This document shows, one piece after another, positions 34,936 through 43,058 of a stretch of 64,000 nucleotides of DNA. The position numbers and the translations under genes were made by a program. Positions within the stretch are counted from its first letter, which is position 1, and each line of letters opens with the position of its first letter. The notes under the pieces are model-generated. The model was given only the letters and a program-made list of their open reading frames with translations, had not been told where the DNA came from and ran no database searches. The stretch is from Comamonas sp. lk. GTDB taxonomy: Bacteria > Pseudomonadota > Gammaproteobacteria > Burkholderiales > Burkholderiaceae_C. The stretch lies in the NCBI RefSeq assembly GCF_900564145.1, contig NZ_UOOB01000002.1, positions 186,001 through 250,000 of the forward strand, given 5' to 3'.

Positions 34936-36321
34936 CTAAGCGGCAAGCGCGGGCCAGATGATCTGTACCCGCAAGCCGCCCAGAGCCGGTGATTGGTCCA
35001 GCACCAGTTGCGCACCTGCCCTCTCGGCAATGGTCTGAACAATGGACAGGCCCAACCCGCTGCCGCCGGCTTTGCCGCCCGCACCCTCACCGCGTACAAA
35101 ACGCTGCACCACGCGCTCTCGCTCTTCAGGGGCAATGCCAGGGCCAGAATCCTCCACCACCAAGGCCCGCCCTCGCCCATCCTGGCGCCAGCCCACATCC
35201 ACACGACCGCCTGCGGGCACGTATTTGAGGGCGTTATCCAGCAAATTGCGCATCAGCATGGCCAGGGCCTGCGCATCACCGGGTATGAAGAACGCAGCCT
35301 GCAACTGCGGGTCTTCGCTCAAGCCCATGTCCAATCCGGCAGCCTGTGCGGCCGCTGCGCAATCGGCCAAGGCCTGCTCCGCCAGCTGGCGCAAATCCAC
35401 CACAGCTGCAGTGGCCGCTGGTGCGGCTTCCTGCCGGGCCAGAGCCAGCAATTGCTCCACCAGGCGCTTGGCCCGTTCGATACCGGCGGCCAGCTGGACT
35501 TGCGCGGCCTCGCGTTCGGCCTCGCTGGTGGCACGACGCAGCGCCTGTAATTGCAGCTGCAAGGCGGCCAACGGCGAGCGCAGCTCATGCGCGGCATCGG
35601 CCACAAAATGCTGCTGGGCCTCAAAAGCCTGGCTCACACGCTGCAACAGGTGATTGAACTCCAGCACCAGGGGCTGAATTTCATCGGGCAAGCCCTGCAC
35701 AGCCACGGGGGCCAGGGCCTGCGGCTGGCGCCCGGCCAGCTCGGCTCGCACGCGCTGCACAGGGGCCAGCGATTTGCGGATCACCCACCACACGACCAGC
35801 GCCAGCAAGGGGGCAAGCAAGGCCACGGGCCACAGGCTTTGCAGCGCCGCATCGCGCGCCAGCGTCTGGCGCACGCGCATGTCCTGGGCAATCTGAATCA
35901 CCTGGGAGCGGGTTTGCAGCGAAAACACGCGGTAAGTCGTTCCCTGAGCCGGCACGTCGGCAAAGCCCAGCACCGCCATTTGCGGCAGAGCAGCCCCCAG
36001 GGCGGATTCAAAAATGCGCAGACCTTCGTTGGTCCAGACCTGGACGATGAAGTCCTTGTTCTCGTCTTCCAGAGGCGTGCCCTGCGTTCTGCCCTGCGCA
36101 TCCACAGGCAGGCCTGCGCGCAGCGCAAATGCGGTTTGCTGCATCTGGTAGTCAAACAGGGAATCGGTCTGCACCAGGGCATTGCGGTAGGCAAAAATGC
36201 CTTGCAGCACGGTGGTGAACACAATGGCTGCACCTATGAACAGCAGCAGCCATGCGCCCAGAGAACCTGGAAGCCAGCGCCGCCAGGACATGGGGCCCTT
36301 GTTGGAGCAATGCTCAGTCAT
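34936..36321 (-). CDS. Two-component sensor histidine kinase (QseC-like)
   Basis: 461 residues. Two membrane helices (about 22-42 and 163-182) flank a periplasmic domain of about 120 residues. A HAMP-like linker follows, then the phospho-acceptor His245 in FVADAAHELRSPL, the N box LMRNLLDNALKYVPAGG, and the G boxes VEDSGPGIAPEERERV and GSGLGLSIVQ. It belongs with the QseC/PmrB group. The gene overlaps the response regulator by 4 bp, so the two form one cognate pair. The signal is unknown. Confidence 0.92.
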   Translation of the reverse strand: MTEHCSNKGPMSWRRWLPGSLGAWLLLFIGAAIVFTTVLQGIFAYRNALVQTDSLFDYQMQQTAFALRAGLPVDAQGRTQGTPLEDENKDFIVQVWTNEGLRIFESALGAALPQMAVLGFADVPAQGTTYRVFSLQTRSQVIQIAQDMRVRQTLARDAALQSLWPVALLAPLLALVVWWVIRKSLAPVQRVRAELAGRQPQALAPVAVQGLPDEIQPLVLEFNHLLQRVSQAFEAQQHFVADAAHELRSPLAALQLQLQALRRATSEAEREAAQVQLAAGIERAKRLVEQLLALARQEAAPAATAAVVDLRQLAEQALADCAAAAQAAGLDMGLSEDPQLQAAFFIPGDAQALAMLMRNLLDNALKYVPAGGRVDVGWRQDGRGRALVVEDSGPGIAPEERERVVQRFVRGEGAGGKAGGSGLGLSIVQTIAERAGAQLVLDQSPALGGLRVQIIWPALAA

Positions 36322-36977
36322 GGCTTGGGAACCATATAGCCCACGCCACGCACATTGAGCACCAGAGCGGCCCCCAGCTTTTTGCGCAGCCCGTGGATGT
36401 AGACCTCGATGGCATTGCTGCTGACTTCATCTCCCCAGCCATAAAGCTTGTCCTCCAGTTGCTGGCGCGACAGCGTGCTGCCCGGGCGCTGCAGCAAGGC
36501 CTCAAGCACCGCCCATTCACGCCCTGACAGCAGCACCGGCTGGCCTTGCACCGTGGCCTCGCGCGTGCGGGGGTTGAGCATGACGCCCGCATGCTCATAC
36601 ACCGCCTCCATGCGCCCGACCGCGCGGCGCGTCAAGGCGCGGATGCGGGCCAGCAGCTCGTCCATGTCATAGGGCTTGATGATGTAATCGTCGGCCCCGG
36701 CATCCAGCCCGGCCACTCTGTCCTTGACAGCATCGCGCGCCGTGGCCACCAGCACGGGCGTGGCATCCTTGCGGGCACGCAGCTGGCGCAGCAGCTGCAG
36801 GCCATCCAGCCTGGGCAGGCCCAGATCCAGCAACACCAGATCGTACTCATGGGCCAGCAAAGCCGTATCGGCCTGCAGGCCATCGACCACCCAGTCCACC
36901 GCATAACCATCACCGCGCAGCAGGCCCTGCACGGCCTGGCCAATCATGGTGTCATCTTCAACAAGCAAAAGGCGCAT
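36318..36977 (-). CDS. OmpR family response regulator (QseB-like)
   Basis: 219 residues: a receiver domain with acidic pocket EDD and phospho-acceptor Asp51 (LVLLDLGLPRLDG), then a winged-helix effector ending in YIHGLRKKLG and RGVGYMV. It pairs with the kinase gene, overlapping by 4 bp. The ATG lies in the 3' arm of a perfect 15-bp inverted repeat (36968-37006), so start-codon access may depend on RNA folding. There is no Shine-Dalgarno sequence before the ATG. Confidence 0.93.
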   Translation of the reverse strand: MRLLLVEDDTMIGQAVQGLLRGDGYAVDWVVDGLQADTALLAHEYDLVLLDLGLPRLDGLQLLRQLRARKDATPVLVATARDAVKDRVAGLDAGADDYIIKPYDMDELLARIRALTRRAVGRMEAVYEHAGVMLNPRTREATVQGQPVLLSGREWAVLEALLQRPGSTLSRQQLEDKLYGWGDEVSSNAIEVYIHGLRKKLGAALVLNVRGVGYMVPKP

Positions 36978-37006
36978 GGATCAAGCATAACGATCCATGC
37001 GCCTTT
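36968..37006 (-). promoter_or_regulatory. Perfect 15-bp inverted repeat over a start codon
   Basis: The arms AAAGGCGCATGGATC and GATCCATGCGCCTTT flank a 9-base loop. On the coding (-) strand the second arm contains the response regulator's ATG. The repeat could be an RNA hairpin that hides the start codon, or a DNA operator. The pairing is exact over all 15 positions. Confidence 0.85.
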
Positions 37007-37085
37007 GTGCCGGCTAAGCCCTGTCGCTACATGCGCCATCCAAGACATGGCGAGCGTATGTGCCCCCCAGGCGCTAGTCGCCGAT

Positions 37086-37490
37086 TCAGAGCGCGGCTTC
37101 GATCTGCGGCATGGCCATGCGTGCCTTGGTCAGAGCCATGCCCAGATTGGCCGTGCGGCGGCAGACAAAGACTGCCACATAGTCGGGCACCGACTTGCTA
37201 CGCAGGAACACGTGGATCAGGTTGTCGCTGTTGATGATGATTTCCTGAAAATAGTGATGACCGTCGTCGCTGAGGCCGCGCGAGCGCTTGAACATCTTCT
37301 CGATCATGGAGACATTGGGGCCGTTGAACAAATCACCGGTCGCCGCAGCCACCAGATCAATGACCTCGCGAGGGTGAGAATCTACGGTGCGGATGGACAA
37401 CAACATGCCGGAGCCCGCGTCCACATAACCCACGGCCAGACATTCGGGAACCGTGGGCACCACCTGGCTCAAAACTGCATCCAAACTCAT
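37086..37490 (-). CDS. Small roadblock/LC7-like protein
   Basis: A 134-residue soluble protein starting MSLDAVLSQVVPTVPECLAVGYVD. The alternation of strands and helices (a VDAGSGMLLSI strand, then a long helix, then YFQEIIINSDNLIHVFLR) is like roadblock/LC7 proteins such as MglB, which form dimers and control small GTPases or kinases. That is a fold-level guess. The ATG at 37490 follows AGAGAGAA. It is encoded 31 bp after the ABC-phosphatase fusion on the same strand, suggesting a shared task. Confidence 0.6.
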   Translation of the reverse strand: MSLDAVLSQVVPTVPECLAVGYVDAGSGMLLSIRTVDSHPREVIDLVAAATGDLFNGPNVSMIEKMFKRSRGLSDDGHHYFQEIIINSDNLIHVFLRSKSVPDYVAVFVCRRTANLGMALTKARMAMPQIEAAL

Positions 37491-37521
37491 TACGTTCTCT
37501 CTTTCATTTTCTCGATCTCGG

Positions 37522-39090
37522 TCACGCCATTTTTTCAAGCAGCGCGTTTTCGTATGCGTGTAGCAGCGCCTCCTGCGCCTGGGACTGCACGTATTGCGCG
37601 TCAATCAGGCGCACGCGGCGCAGCGCTTCCTCGCCGGTCAGCCCTTCGCGCACCAGCCATGCGGCCAGCACGGTGCCGGTGCGGCCCAGACCGGCCAGGC
37701 AATGCACGGCCAGCACTTCGCCGCGCCGCATGGCTGCAGACATGCGCGCCAGCAGCATCTGGATCTGCGCGACGGTGGGCGACTCATGGTCATAGACGGG
37801 CAGATGGAAGTTCTTCAGCCCGTGGCGCTGCAGCGGCTGCTGCGGAAAGTCTTTCTCGGTCAGCGTGATCAGCATGGTGACGCCGCAGCGGCGCAAGGCC
37901 TGCAGATCCAGATCCATGTCATGCACCACGCCGGGCCAGGGCGTGCCCGCCAGACGGCCCGGCACCAGCCAGGCAAAGCCGCTGGGGCCACGGCTGGCAG
38001 GCACGGAATGCTCGGCGGCGGTCAGCGGCAGCATGTCCATCAGCACGGCGGTGCTCACCAGGCGCGCCTTGAATGCCGCCAACCCATGCTGCGCCATGGC
38101 AGATGCGGCCCCGCCCTGCGCCTGAACGGAGGCCGCCGTGGTTTCAATAATTCTTTTTGCCTGCAGCTCAATGAAATCCTGCGCTTCAAGCTCATTTTTT
38201 TGAGGAGGCTTCATCGCCACGGCCTGAAGGTCTGCAAATTCGGCAATCGCCTGCAGCGCTGCCGCCGGCAAGGGCGGCGCAGGCTGTACATCGTCGGCCA
38301 GGTGCTCAGCCGGCGTGCCCGGCATGGGCACGGAGCAGCTACCGCTGCGCAAGAACTGCCGGCCCGCCGCCGTTGCTGGCGCGTGCATGAAGCCATCCAT
38401 GGGGCCGGACTCCTGAATGCGCCCGCCGGCCAGCAGCAGCATGTGCTGCGCCACCGCCTGCGCATGTTTTTGCTGGTGGGTGACCAGCAGCACACAGCTG
38501 CGCTGCGCCACCCGAGCAATGAGCTCCAGCAACACAAAGGCCTCGTAGCCGGCAAGTTCTGCCGTGGGCTCGTCCAGCATGAGCACGGCGGGCTCGGCCC
38601 AGGCCTCGCGCAAAATGGCCACGGCGCGCTGCTGCATAGCCGTCAGTTCCAGGGTCGGCGTATCCAGCATGGGCAGCAACTCGGCAAAGCCGTACTCTTG
38701 CAAACAGGCCTGCACCCATTGCCGCCACTGCAGCGGCGAGTGCTGCCGATGCAGGCGCATTTGCTCGATCAAGGCTTCCAGCGTGCTCGAACGCATCAGG
38801 CTGGCCTGCTGCTGCACCAGACGCGGCAGGGCTGGCGCCGGATGCATGGAGTCCGGATGCCTGTCTACCGGCTGGCCTGCATAGTGCAGCGCACCCCAGC
38901 GGCGAAAACGCGGGTTGCCGGCATTGAGCCCCGCCATGGTGCGCAGCAGTGTGGATTTGCCCGTACCTGCCGGGCCCAGCAAGGCCGTAACACCGGTTTT
39001 TGGCAGGGCAAAGTCCACCTCAGCCAGGATGACGCGCGCGCCATACGATGCCCCCAGGCCGTGGGCCTGCAGGCTGGATTCCTGTTCCAA
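37522..39090 (-). CDS. Fusion of an ABC-type ATPase and a DUSP23-like tyrosine phosphatase
   Basis: About 522 residues. Residues 10-240 are a PstB-like ABC ATPase: Walker A GPAGTGKST (39-47), Walker B VLMLDEPTA (about 169-177) and H-loop LLVTH, but the LSGGQ signature is degenerate (LTAMQQRA). A linker (about 250-355) is followed by a phosphatase domain with FAWLVPGRLAG, a general-acid loop LPVYDHESP and the P-loop HCLAGLGRT (463-471), all resembling eukaryotic DUSP23/VHZ. There is no membrane segment. The TTG start at 39090 is chosen because GGGAGG lies 6 bp upstream; a GTG at 39114 is the alternative. A cytosolic signalling role is an inference. Confidence 0.85.
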   Translation of the reverse strand: MEQESSLQAHGLGASYGARVILAEVDFALPKTGVTALLGPAGTGKSTLLRTMAGLNAGNPRFRRWGALHYAGQPVDRHPDSMHPAPALPRLVQQQASLMRSSTLEALIEQMRLHRQHSPLQWRQWVQACLQEYGFAELLPMLDTPTLELTAMQQRAVAILREAWAEPAVLMLDEPTAELAGYEAFVLLELIARVAQRSCVLLVTHQQKHAQAVAQHMLLLAGGRIQESGPMDGFMHAPATAAGRQFLRSGSCSVPMPGTPAEHLADDVQPAPPLPAAALQAIAEFADLQAVAMKPPQKNELEAQDFIELQAKRIIETTAASVQAQGGAASAMAQHGLAAFKARLVSTAVLMDMLPLTAAEHSVPASRGPSGFAWLVPGRLAGTPWPGVVHDMDLDLQALRRCGVTMLITLTEKDFPQQPLQRHGLKNFHLPVYDHESPTVAQIQMLLARMSAAMRRGEVLAVHCLAGLGRTGTVLAAWLVREGLTGEEALRRVRLIDAQYVQSQAQEALLHAYENALLEKMA

Positions 39091-39476
39091 ATTAAGCCTC
39101 CCTCGCGGTACCACGCGATGGAATGCATGGCGTTTGATATGAGTGCGCCATCGTTTGCGGCCGGATGCCGTGATGCGTTTTCCAAGACCTCGCCTTGCCG
39201 GCCATTCAGTTCATGGCATCAAGGAAATAAGTAGAAAGCACCCACGCAGGCCCGGCAGTTTATGGCAATCAATACCTAATTTTTTGTTACTTAATGAAAC
39301 GCGACTATTTAATTCGGAATACCTATTGATTTATTCTCCAGATTTAAATCTGGTTTTAATCGAATTTTCAAACGAAATTTAATAAAACAAAATGACACCG
39401 ATACAAACCTGTATCGGTGTCATCCATTCTCAAACCCAGCGATTAACGACGCTTCAAGCGAAGCCGGTGTTCAGGC
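39091..39476. other. AT-rich intergenic region with a 16-bp palindrome
   Basis: About 390 bp. Bases 39240-39390 are strikingly AT-rich for this genome and contain the exact palindrome CCAGATTTAAATCTGG at 39338-39353. The upstream region of the ABC-phosphatase fusion lies at the left and the DegP terminator at the right. I see no gene; the AT-rich block may be a promoter region or a binding site for a silencer such as an H-NS-like protein. Confidence 0.6.
39392..39423 (-). terminator. Terminator after the DegP/HtrA gene
   Basis: A perfect 14-bp stem (ATGACACCGATACA and its complement) with loop AACC lies about 55 bp past the protease stop on the - strand and is followed there by TTTTGTTTTATT. 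Confidence 0.9.
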
Positions 39477-41009
39477 TTATCCCAGGCGCACAGGCACAAA
39501 AATCTTGTTGCCATCGCGCCAGATCAGCACGGCCACGGACTTGTCGGCCTTGGCCACGGCGGCTCGCACGGCCTCCACATTGCCGGCAGGCACGCCGTTG
39601 ATGGCCAGCAGCACATCGCCAGCCTCTATGCCGGCGGCAGCAGCGGGGCCGCCCGCCTGGGCCACGACCAGGCCGGCATCCACGCCGATCTGCTTTTTCT
39701 CCTCAGGCTGCAGCGGGCGCAGCGCCAGGCCCAGCTTGCCCTTGTCTGCATCTTGCGCACCCTGGGCCAAGCGCTCGGTCTTGTCGCTGGCATCGGTCAG
39801 GGTGGCGGTCAGTGTTTTGGCTTCACCCTTGCGCCAGATTTCCAGCGTCACCTTCTGCCCAGGCAAGGCCTGACCGATGAAGGCAGGCAAATCGCCGCTG
39901 CCCACAATGGCCACGCCATCGACCTTGCGCACCACATCGCCGGGCTCCAGTCCGGCCTTGGCGGCAGGGCCGTTCTTTTCCACGCTGGCCACCAGCGCGC
40001 CTTCAGGCTTGGGCAGCTTGAAGGAGTCGGCAAACGCCTGGTTGACCTCCTGCACGCTCACGCCCAGCTTGGCGTGCTGCACCTTGCCCGTGGTCTGGAT
40101 CTGCTGCTGCACGTGCGTAGCCAGCTCGATGGGAATAGCAAACGACACGCCCTGGTAGCCACCGGAGCGGCTGTAGATCTGGCTGTTGATGCCCACCACC
40201 TCACCTTGCGCATTGAACAGCGGACCGCCCGAGTTGCCGGGATTGATGGCCACGTCAGTCTGCAGGAAAGGCACAAAGGAATCATCGGGCAGCGAGCGGC
40301 CCTTGGCGCTGACCACGCCCGCCGTCACGCTGTTTTCAAAACCAAAGGGCGAACCAATGGCCAACACCCAGTCGCCCACGCGCAATTGGCTGGTCTGGCC
40401 CAGCTTGACGGTGGGCAGGCCGCTGGCCTCGATCTTGAGTACGGCCACATCGGTCTTGGGATCGGCACCCAGCACCTTGGCGCTGAACTCGCGCCGGTCG
40501 GTGAGCTTGACCGTCACCTCCTTGGCGCCATGCACCACATGGGCATTGGTAAGAATCACACCATCGCTGGAGACGATAAAGCCCGAGCCCTCGCCGCGCA
40601 CCGGCGTATCGGGTCTCTGGCCTCGGCCGCCTTGCATGCCCGGCATGCCGGGAAGGCCGAACTGGCGAAAGAATTCAGAGAAGGGGTCGTCGGGGCTGAT
40701 CTGCGGCGCAGCACCGCGCTCGCTGGCGGAATCCGCCGTGTCTTCACGCATGGAGCGCGAAGTTCCGACCACGCTGATATTGACCACGGCAGCCCCGTTG
40801 CGGGCGGTGATCTCGGCAAAATTAGGTGTCGTCAGCGTGGGCAGATTGCCGGCTGCGGGCTGATTGAAGGAGGAGACTGCCGTCTGAGCGACGGCATCGC
40901 TGCGGCTGGCCCCCACCAGACCGGCGCCGGTCGCTCCCAGCGCACCAATGGCTCCGGCGGCCACCAGAGCCATGACCAGACGACGAGGTGTAGACAAAAG
41001 CGTATTCAT
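39477..41009 (-). CDS. DegP/HtrA family periplasmic serine protease
   Basis: 510 residues with an N-terminal signal or anchor (LVMALVAAGAIGALGATGAGL). A trypsin-like domain carries His157 (TNAHVV), Asp187 (KTDVAVL) and Ser260 (NPGNSGGPLFN), and two C-terminal PDZ domains follow (about 300-395 and 405-505). It degrades or refolds misfolded envelope proteins. The length and the two PDZ domains match DegP/MucD. It follows no anti-sigma genes here, so control is not evident. The ATG has an AAAGG site. Confidence 0.95.
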   Translation of the reverse strand: MNTLLSTPRRLVMALVAAGAIGALGATGAGLVGASRSDAVAQTAVSSFNQPAAGNLPTLTTPNFAEITARNGAAVVNISVVGTSRSMREDTADSASERGAAPQISPDDPFSEFFRQFGLPGMPGMQGGRGQRPDTPVRGEGSGFIVSSDGVILTNAHVVHGAKEVTVKLTDRREFSAKVLGADPKTDVAVLKIEASGLPTVKLGQTSQLRVGDWVLAIGSPFGFENSVTAGVVSAKGRSLPDDSFVPFLQTDVAINPGNSGGPLFNAQGEVVGINSQIYSRSGGYQGVSFAIPIELATHVQQQIQTTGKVQHAKLGVSVQEVNQAFADSFKLPKPEGALVASVEKNGPAAKAGLEPGDVVRKVDGVAIVGSGDLPAFIGQALPGQKVTLEIWRKGEAKTLTATLTDASDKTERLAQGAQDADKGKLGLALRPLQPEEKKQIGVDAGLVVAQAGGPAAAAGIEAGDVLLAINGVPAGNVEAVRAAVAKADKSVAVLIWRDGNKIFVPVRLG

Positions 41010-41216
41010 GGCAAACCTTTCAAAAATGCACCGTGGCGGTGCTATTGAGAGGTAGTTTGAACGCCCAGACTTAGGCCAGACTTAGGAGCGGCCAGCCTCG
41101 TTTGGCACAGCAAAGAAATGAGCGCTTCGCGCTTATCCAATCCTGATTTTCAACAATATTCATCTGAAATCATTGATTGGAGAGCGCCACAAGCTCTCCT
41201 ATTCATAGCAACTGCT

Positions 41217-41603
41217 TCAGATCAGCGCCAGCACCTTCTCGGGCGGCCGGCACAGTGCAGCCCCCTTGGGCGTGACCACGATGGGGCGGTTGAGCAGCAC
41301 GGGATGCGCGGCAACCGCAGCCAGCCGCTGCGCGTCGCTGACACCGGCCTGATCCAGGCCCAGCTCCTGGTATGCGGCTTCCTTGGTGCGCAGCAAATCC
41401 TGCAGGGGAACGCCCAGATGCGCCACCAGTTCGGCCAGTTCGGGCGCCGTCAGCGGCGTGGCAATGTAGTCCACGATATTGGGCTCGATGCCGTTGTCGC
41501 GCAGCAGGGCCAGGGCTCCGCGCGAGTTGCTGCAGCGGTTGTTGTGAAAAATGGTGATATCGGGGCGATTCACCGGCGCATCCGTGGGGTGGCTTGTAGT
41601 CAT
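41217..41603 (-). CDS. arsC: ArsC-type arsenate reductase (glutaredoxin-dependent)
   Basis: A 128-residue thioredoxin-fold protein with the nucleophile Cys24 in FHNNRCSNSRG, where the family usually has NPxCxTSR. Later motifs match E. coli ArsC: LLRTKEAAY and NRPIVVTPKGAALCRPPEKVL, with the anion-binding arginines. It should reduce arsenate with glutathione and glutaredoxin. No arsR, arsB or acr3 gene is adjacent, so it may be a housekeeping relative rather than part of a resistance operon. Confidence 0.88.
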   Translation of the reverse strand: MTTSHPTDAPVNRPDITIFHNNRCSNSRGALALLRDNGIEPNIVDYIATPLTAPELAELVAHLGVPLQDLLRTKEAAYQELGLDQAGVSDAQRLAAVAAHPVLLNRPIVVTPKGAALCRPPEKVLALI

Positions 41604-41652
41604 GCGCCGAGTGTAGTGGCCCGACGCATGAATTCCATTCCGCTAGCCTCGC

Positions 41653-42966
41653 TCAGGCCGCCACCTCCTCATGCACTTCCAGCTCGCGCCCCGGCAGCAC
41701 CAGATTCAGGGCCACCGCCACCAGCGCGCCCACGGTAATGCCTGAGCCAAACACTTCGCGGATGAAGGCCGGCATCTTGACCAGCAGATCGGGCCTGACG
41801 GTCACAGCCAGGCCGCAGCCCAGAGAGACGGCAATGATGAGCGTGCTGCGGCGCGACTGCTCGCTGCTGCTGAGCATGCGCACGCCGGCACAGACAATCA
41901 TGGCGAACATCATCAGGCCAGCGCCACCCAGAACCGGCTGGGGAATGGTGACCACCAAGGCGCCCAGCACCGGAAACAAGCCGGCCAACAGCAGCATCAC
42001 CCCGGTGAGCATGACCACATGGCGGCTGGCCACGCCGGTCAGCGACACCACGCCCACGTTCTGCGCAAAAGTGGAGACCGGCGGGCTGGACATCAGCGCG
42101 GCAAAGGCCGAGCCCACGCCATCGCACAACATGCCGCTGGCCAGGCGCTTGCCGGGAATCGGCGTGCGCGTGGCGGCACCCAAGGCCATGAAAGTGCCCG
42201 TGGTTTCCACGATCGTGACCAGAAAGGCGATGGACATGGCCACTATGCCGGACAGGGGGAAACTCATGCCGAAGTGCAAAGGCTGGGGAATGGCAAACCA
42301 GGCCGCCTGCCTGACCTGGGTGAAATCGATCCAGCCCATGGCCAGGCACAGCAGGTAGCCGCACACAATGCCCAGCACCACGGCCGATGCTGAAATCATG
42401 CCCTTGCCCCACTGCACAAAACCAATCACCAGAAACAGCACGAAGACGGCCACCGCCAGATTGGCCACCGAGCCATAGCCGGCACTGCCCACGCCGCCTG
42501 CTGCCCAGTCCACGGCCACCGGCGTCAGCGACAGACCGATCATGGTGACGACCACGCTGGTGACGGTATGCGGAAAGAAGCGGCGGATCACCGGCATGAA
42601 AAAGCTGCCCACGATCATCACCAGCGAGCCCACCAGCGATGAACCCAGAATGCCGGGCACGCCGTGCTCCAGACCCACGCTGATGCCCGCGCCGACAAAC
42701 GCAAAACTGGTGCCCATGACGCAGGGCAGGCGTATGCCCACCGGCCCTACGCCCCGGCACTGGATGATGGTCACCACCCCCGAGCCCAGCAAGGCCGCGT
42801 TGACCAGAGCCACGATCTGGTCGGCCGGCAGCTTGAGCGCTCCGCCAAACACCAGCGGCACCGCGATGATGCCCCCCAGCGCGGCCAGCAAATGCTGCAG
42901 CGACAGCAGCAGCGTGGTGAAAAAACGCGGTGGGCGATCCTCAACGCCGTAGATCAAATGTTCCAT
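41653..42966 (-). CDS. NCS2 family purine/uric acid:cation symporter
   Basis: A 437-residue polytopic membrane protein of the nucleobase-ascorbate transporter family. Conserved parts are an N-terminal QHLLAALGGIIAVPLVFG, CVMGTSFAFVGAG and a glutamate-bearing ETTGTFMALG. Xanthine, uric acid or guanine-type bases are likely substrates. It lies 92 bp after the 8-oxoguanine deaminase gene on the same strand, which supports purine-base uptake. The ATG follows AAGGAG. Confidence 0.9.
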   Translation of the reverse strand: MEHLIYGVEDRPPRFFTTLLLSLQHLLAALGGIIAVPLVFGGALKLPADQIVALVNAALLGSGVVTIIQCRGVGPVGIRLPCVMGTSFAFVGAGISVGLEHGVPGILGSSLVGSLVMIVGSFFMPVIRRFFPHTVTSVVVTMIGLSLTPVAVDWAAGGVGSAGYGSVANLAVAVFVLFLVIGFVQWGKGMISASAVVLGIVCGYLLCLAMGWIDFTQVRQAAWFAIPQPLHFGMSFPLSGIVAMSIAFLVTIVETTGTFMALGAATRTPIPGKRLASGMLCDGVGSAFAALMSSPPVSTFAQNVGVVSLTGVASRHVVMLTGVMLLLAGLFPVLGALVVTIPQPVLGGAGLMMFAMIVCAGVRMLSSSEQSRRSTLIIAVSLGCGLAVTVRPDLLVKMPAFIREVFGSGITVGALVAVALNLVLPGRELEVHEEVAA

Positions 42967-43058
42967 TGCCTGTCTCCTTGGTTTGTTATCGGAATGTTTT
43001 TGCCTGACGGGCTCTCACCCTCAGGCTCAATGGACGAGATGGCAGCGGCTGGCGCTGC

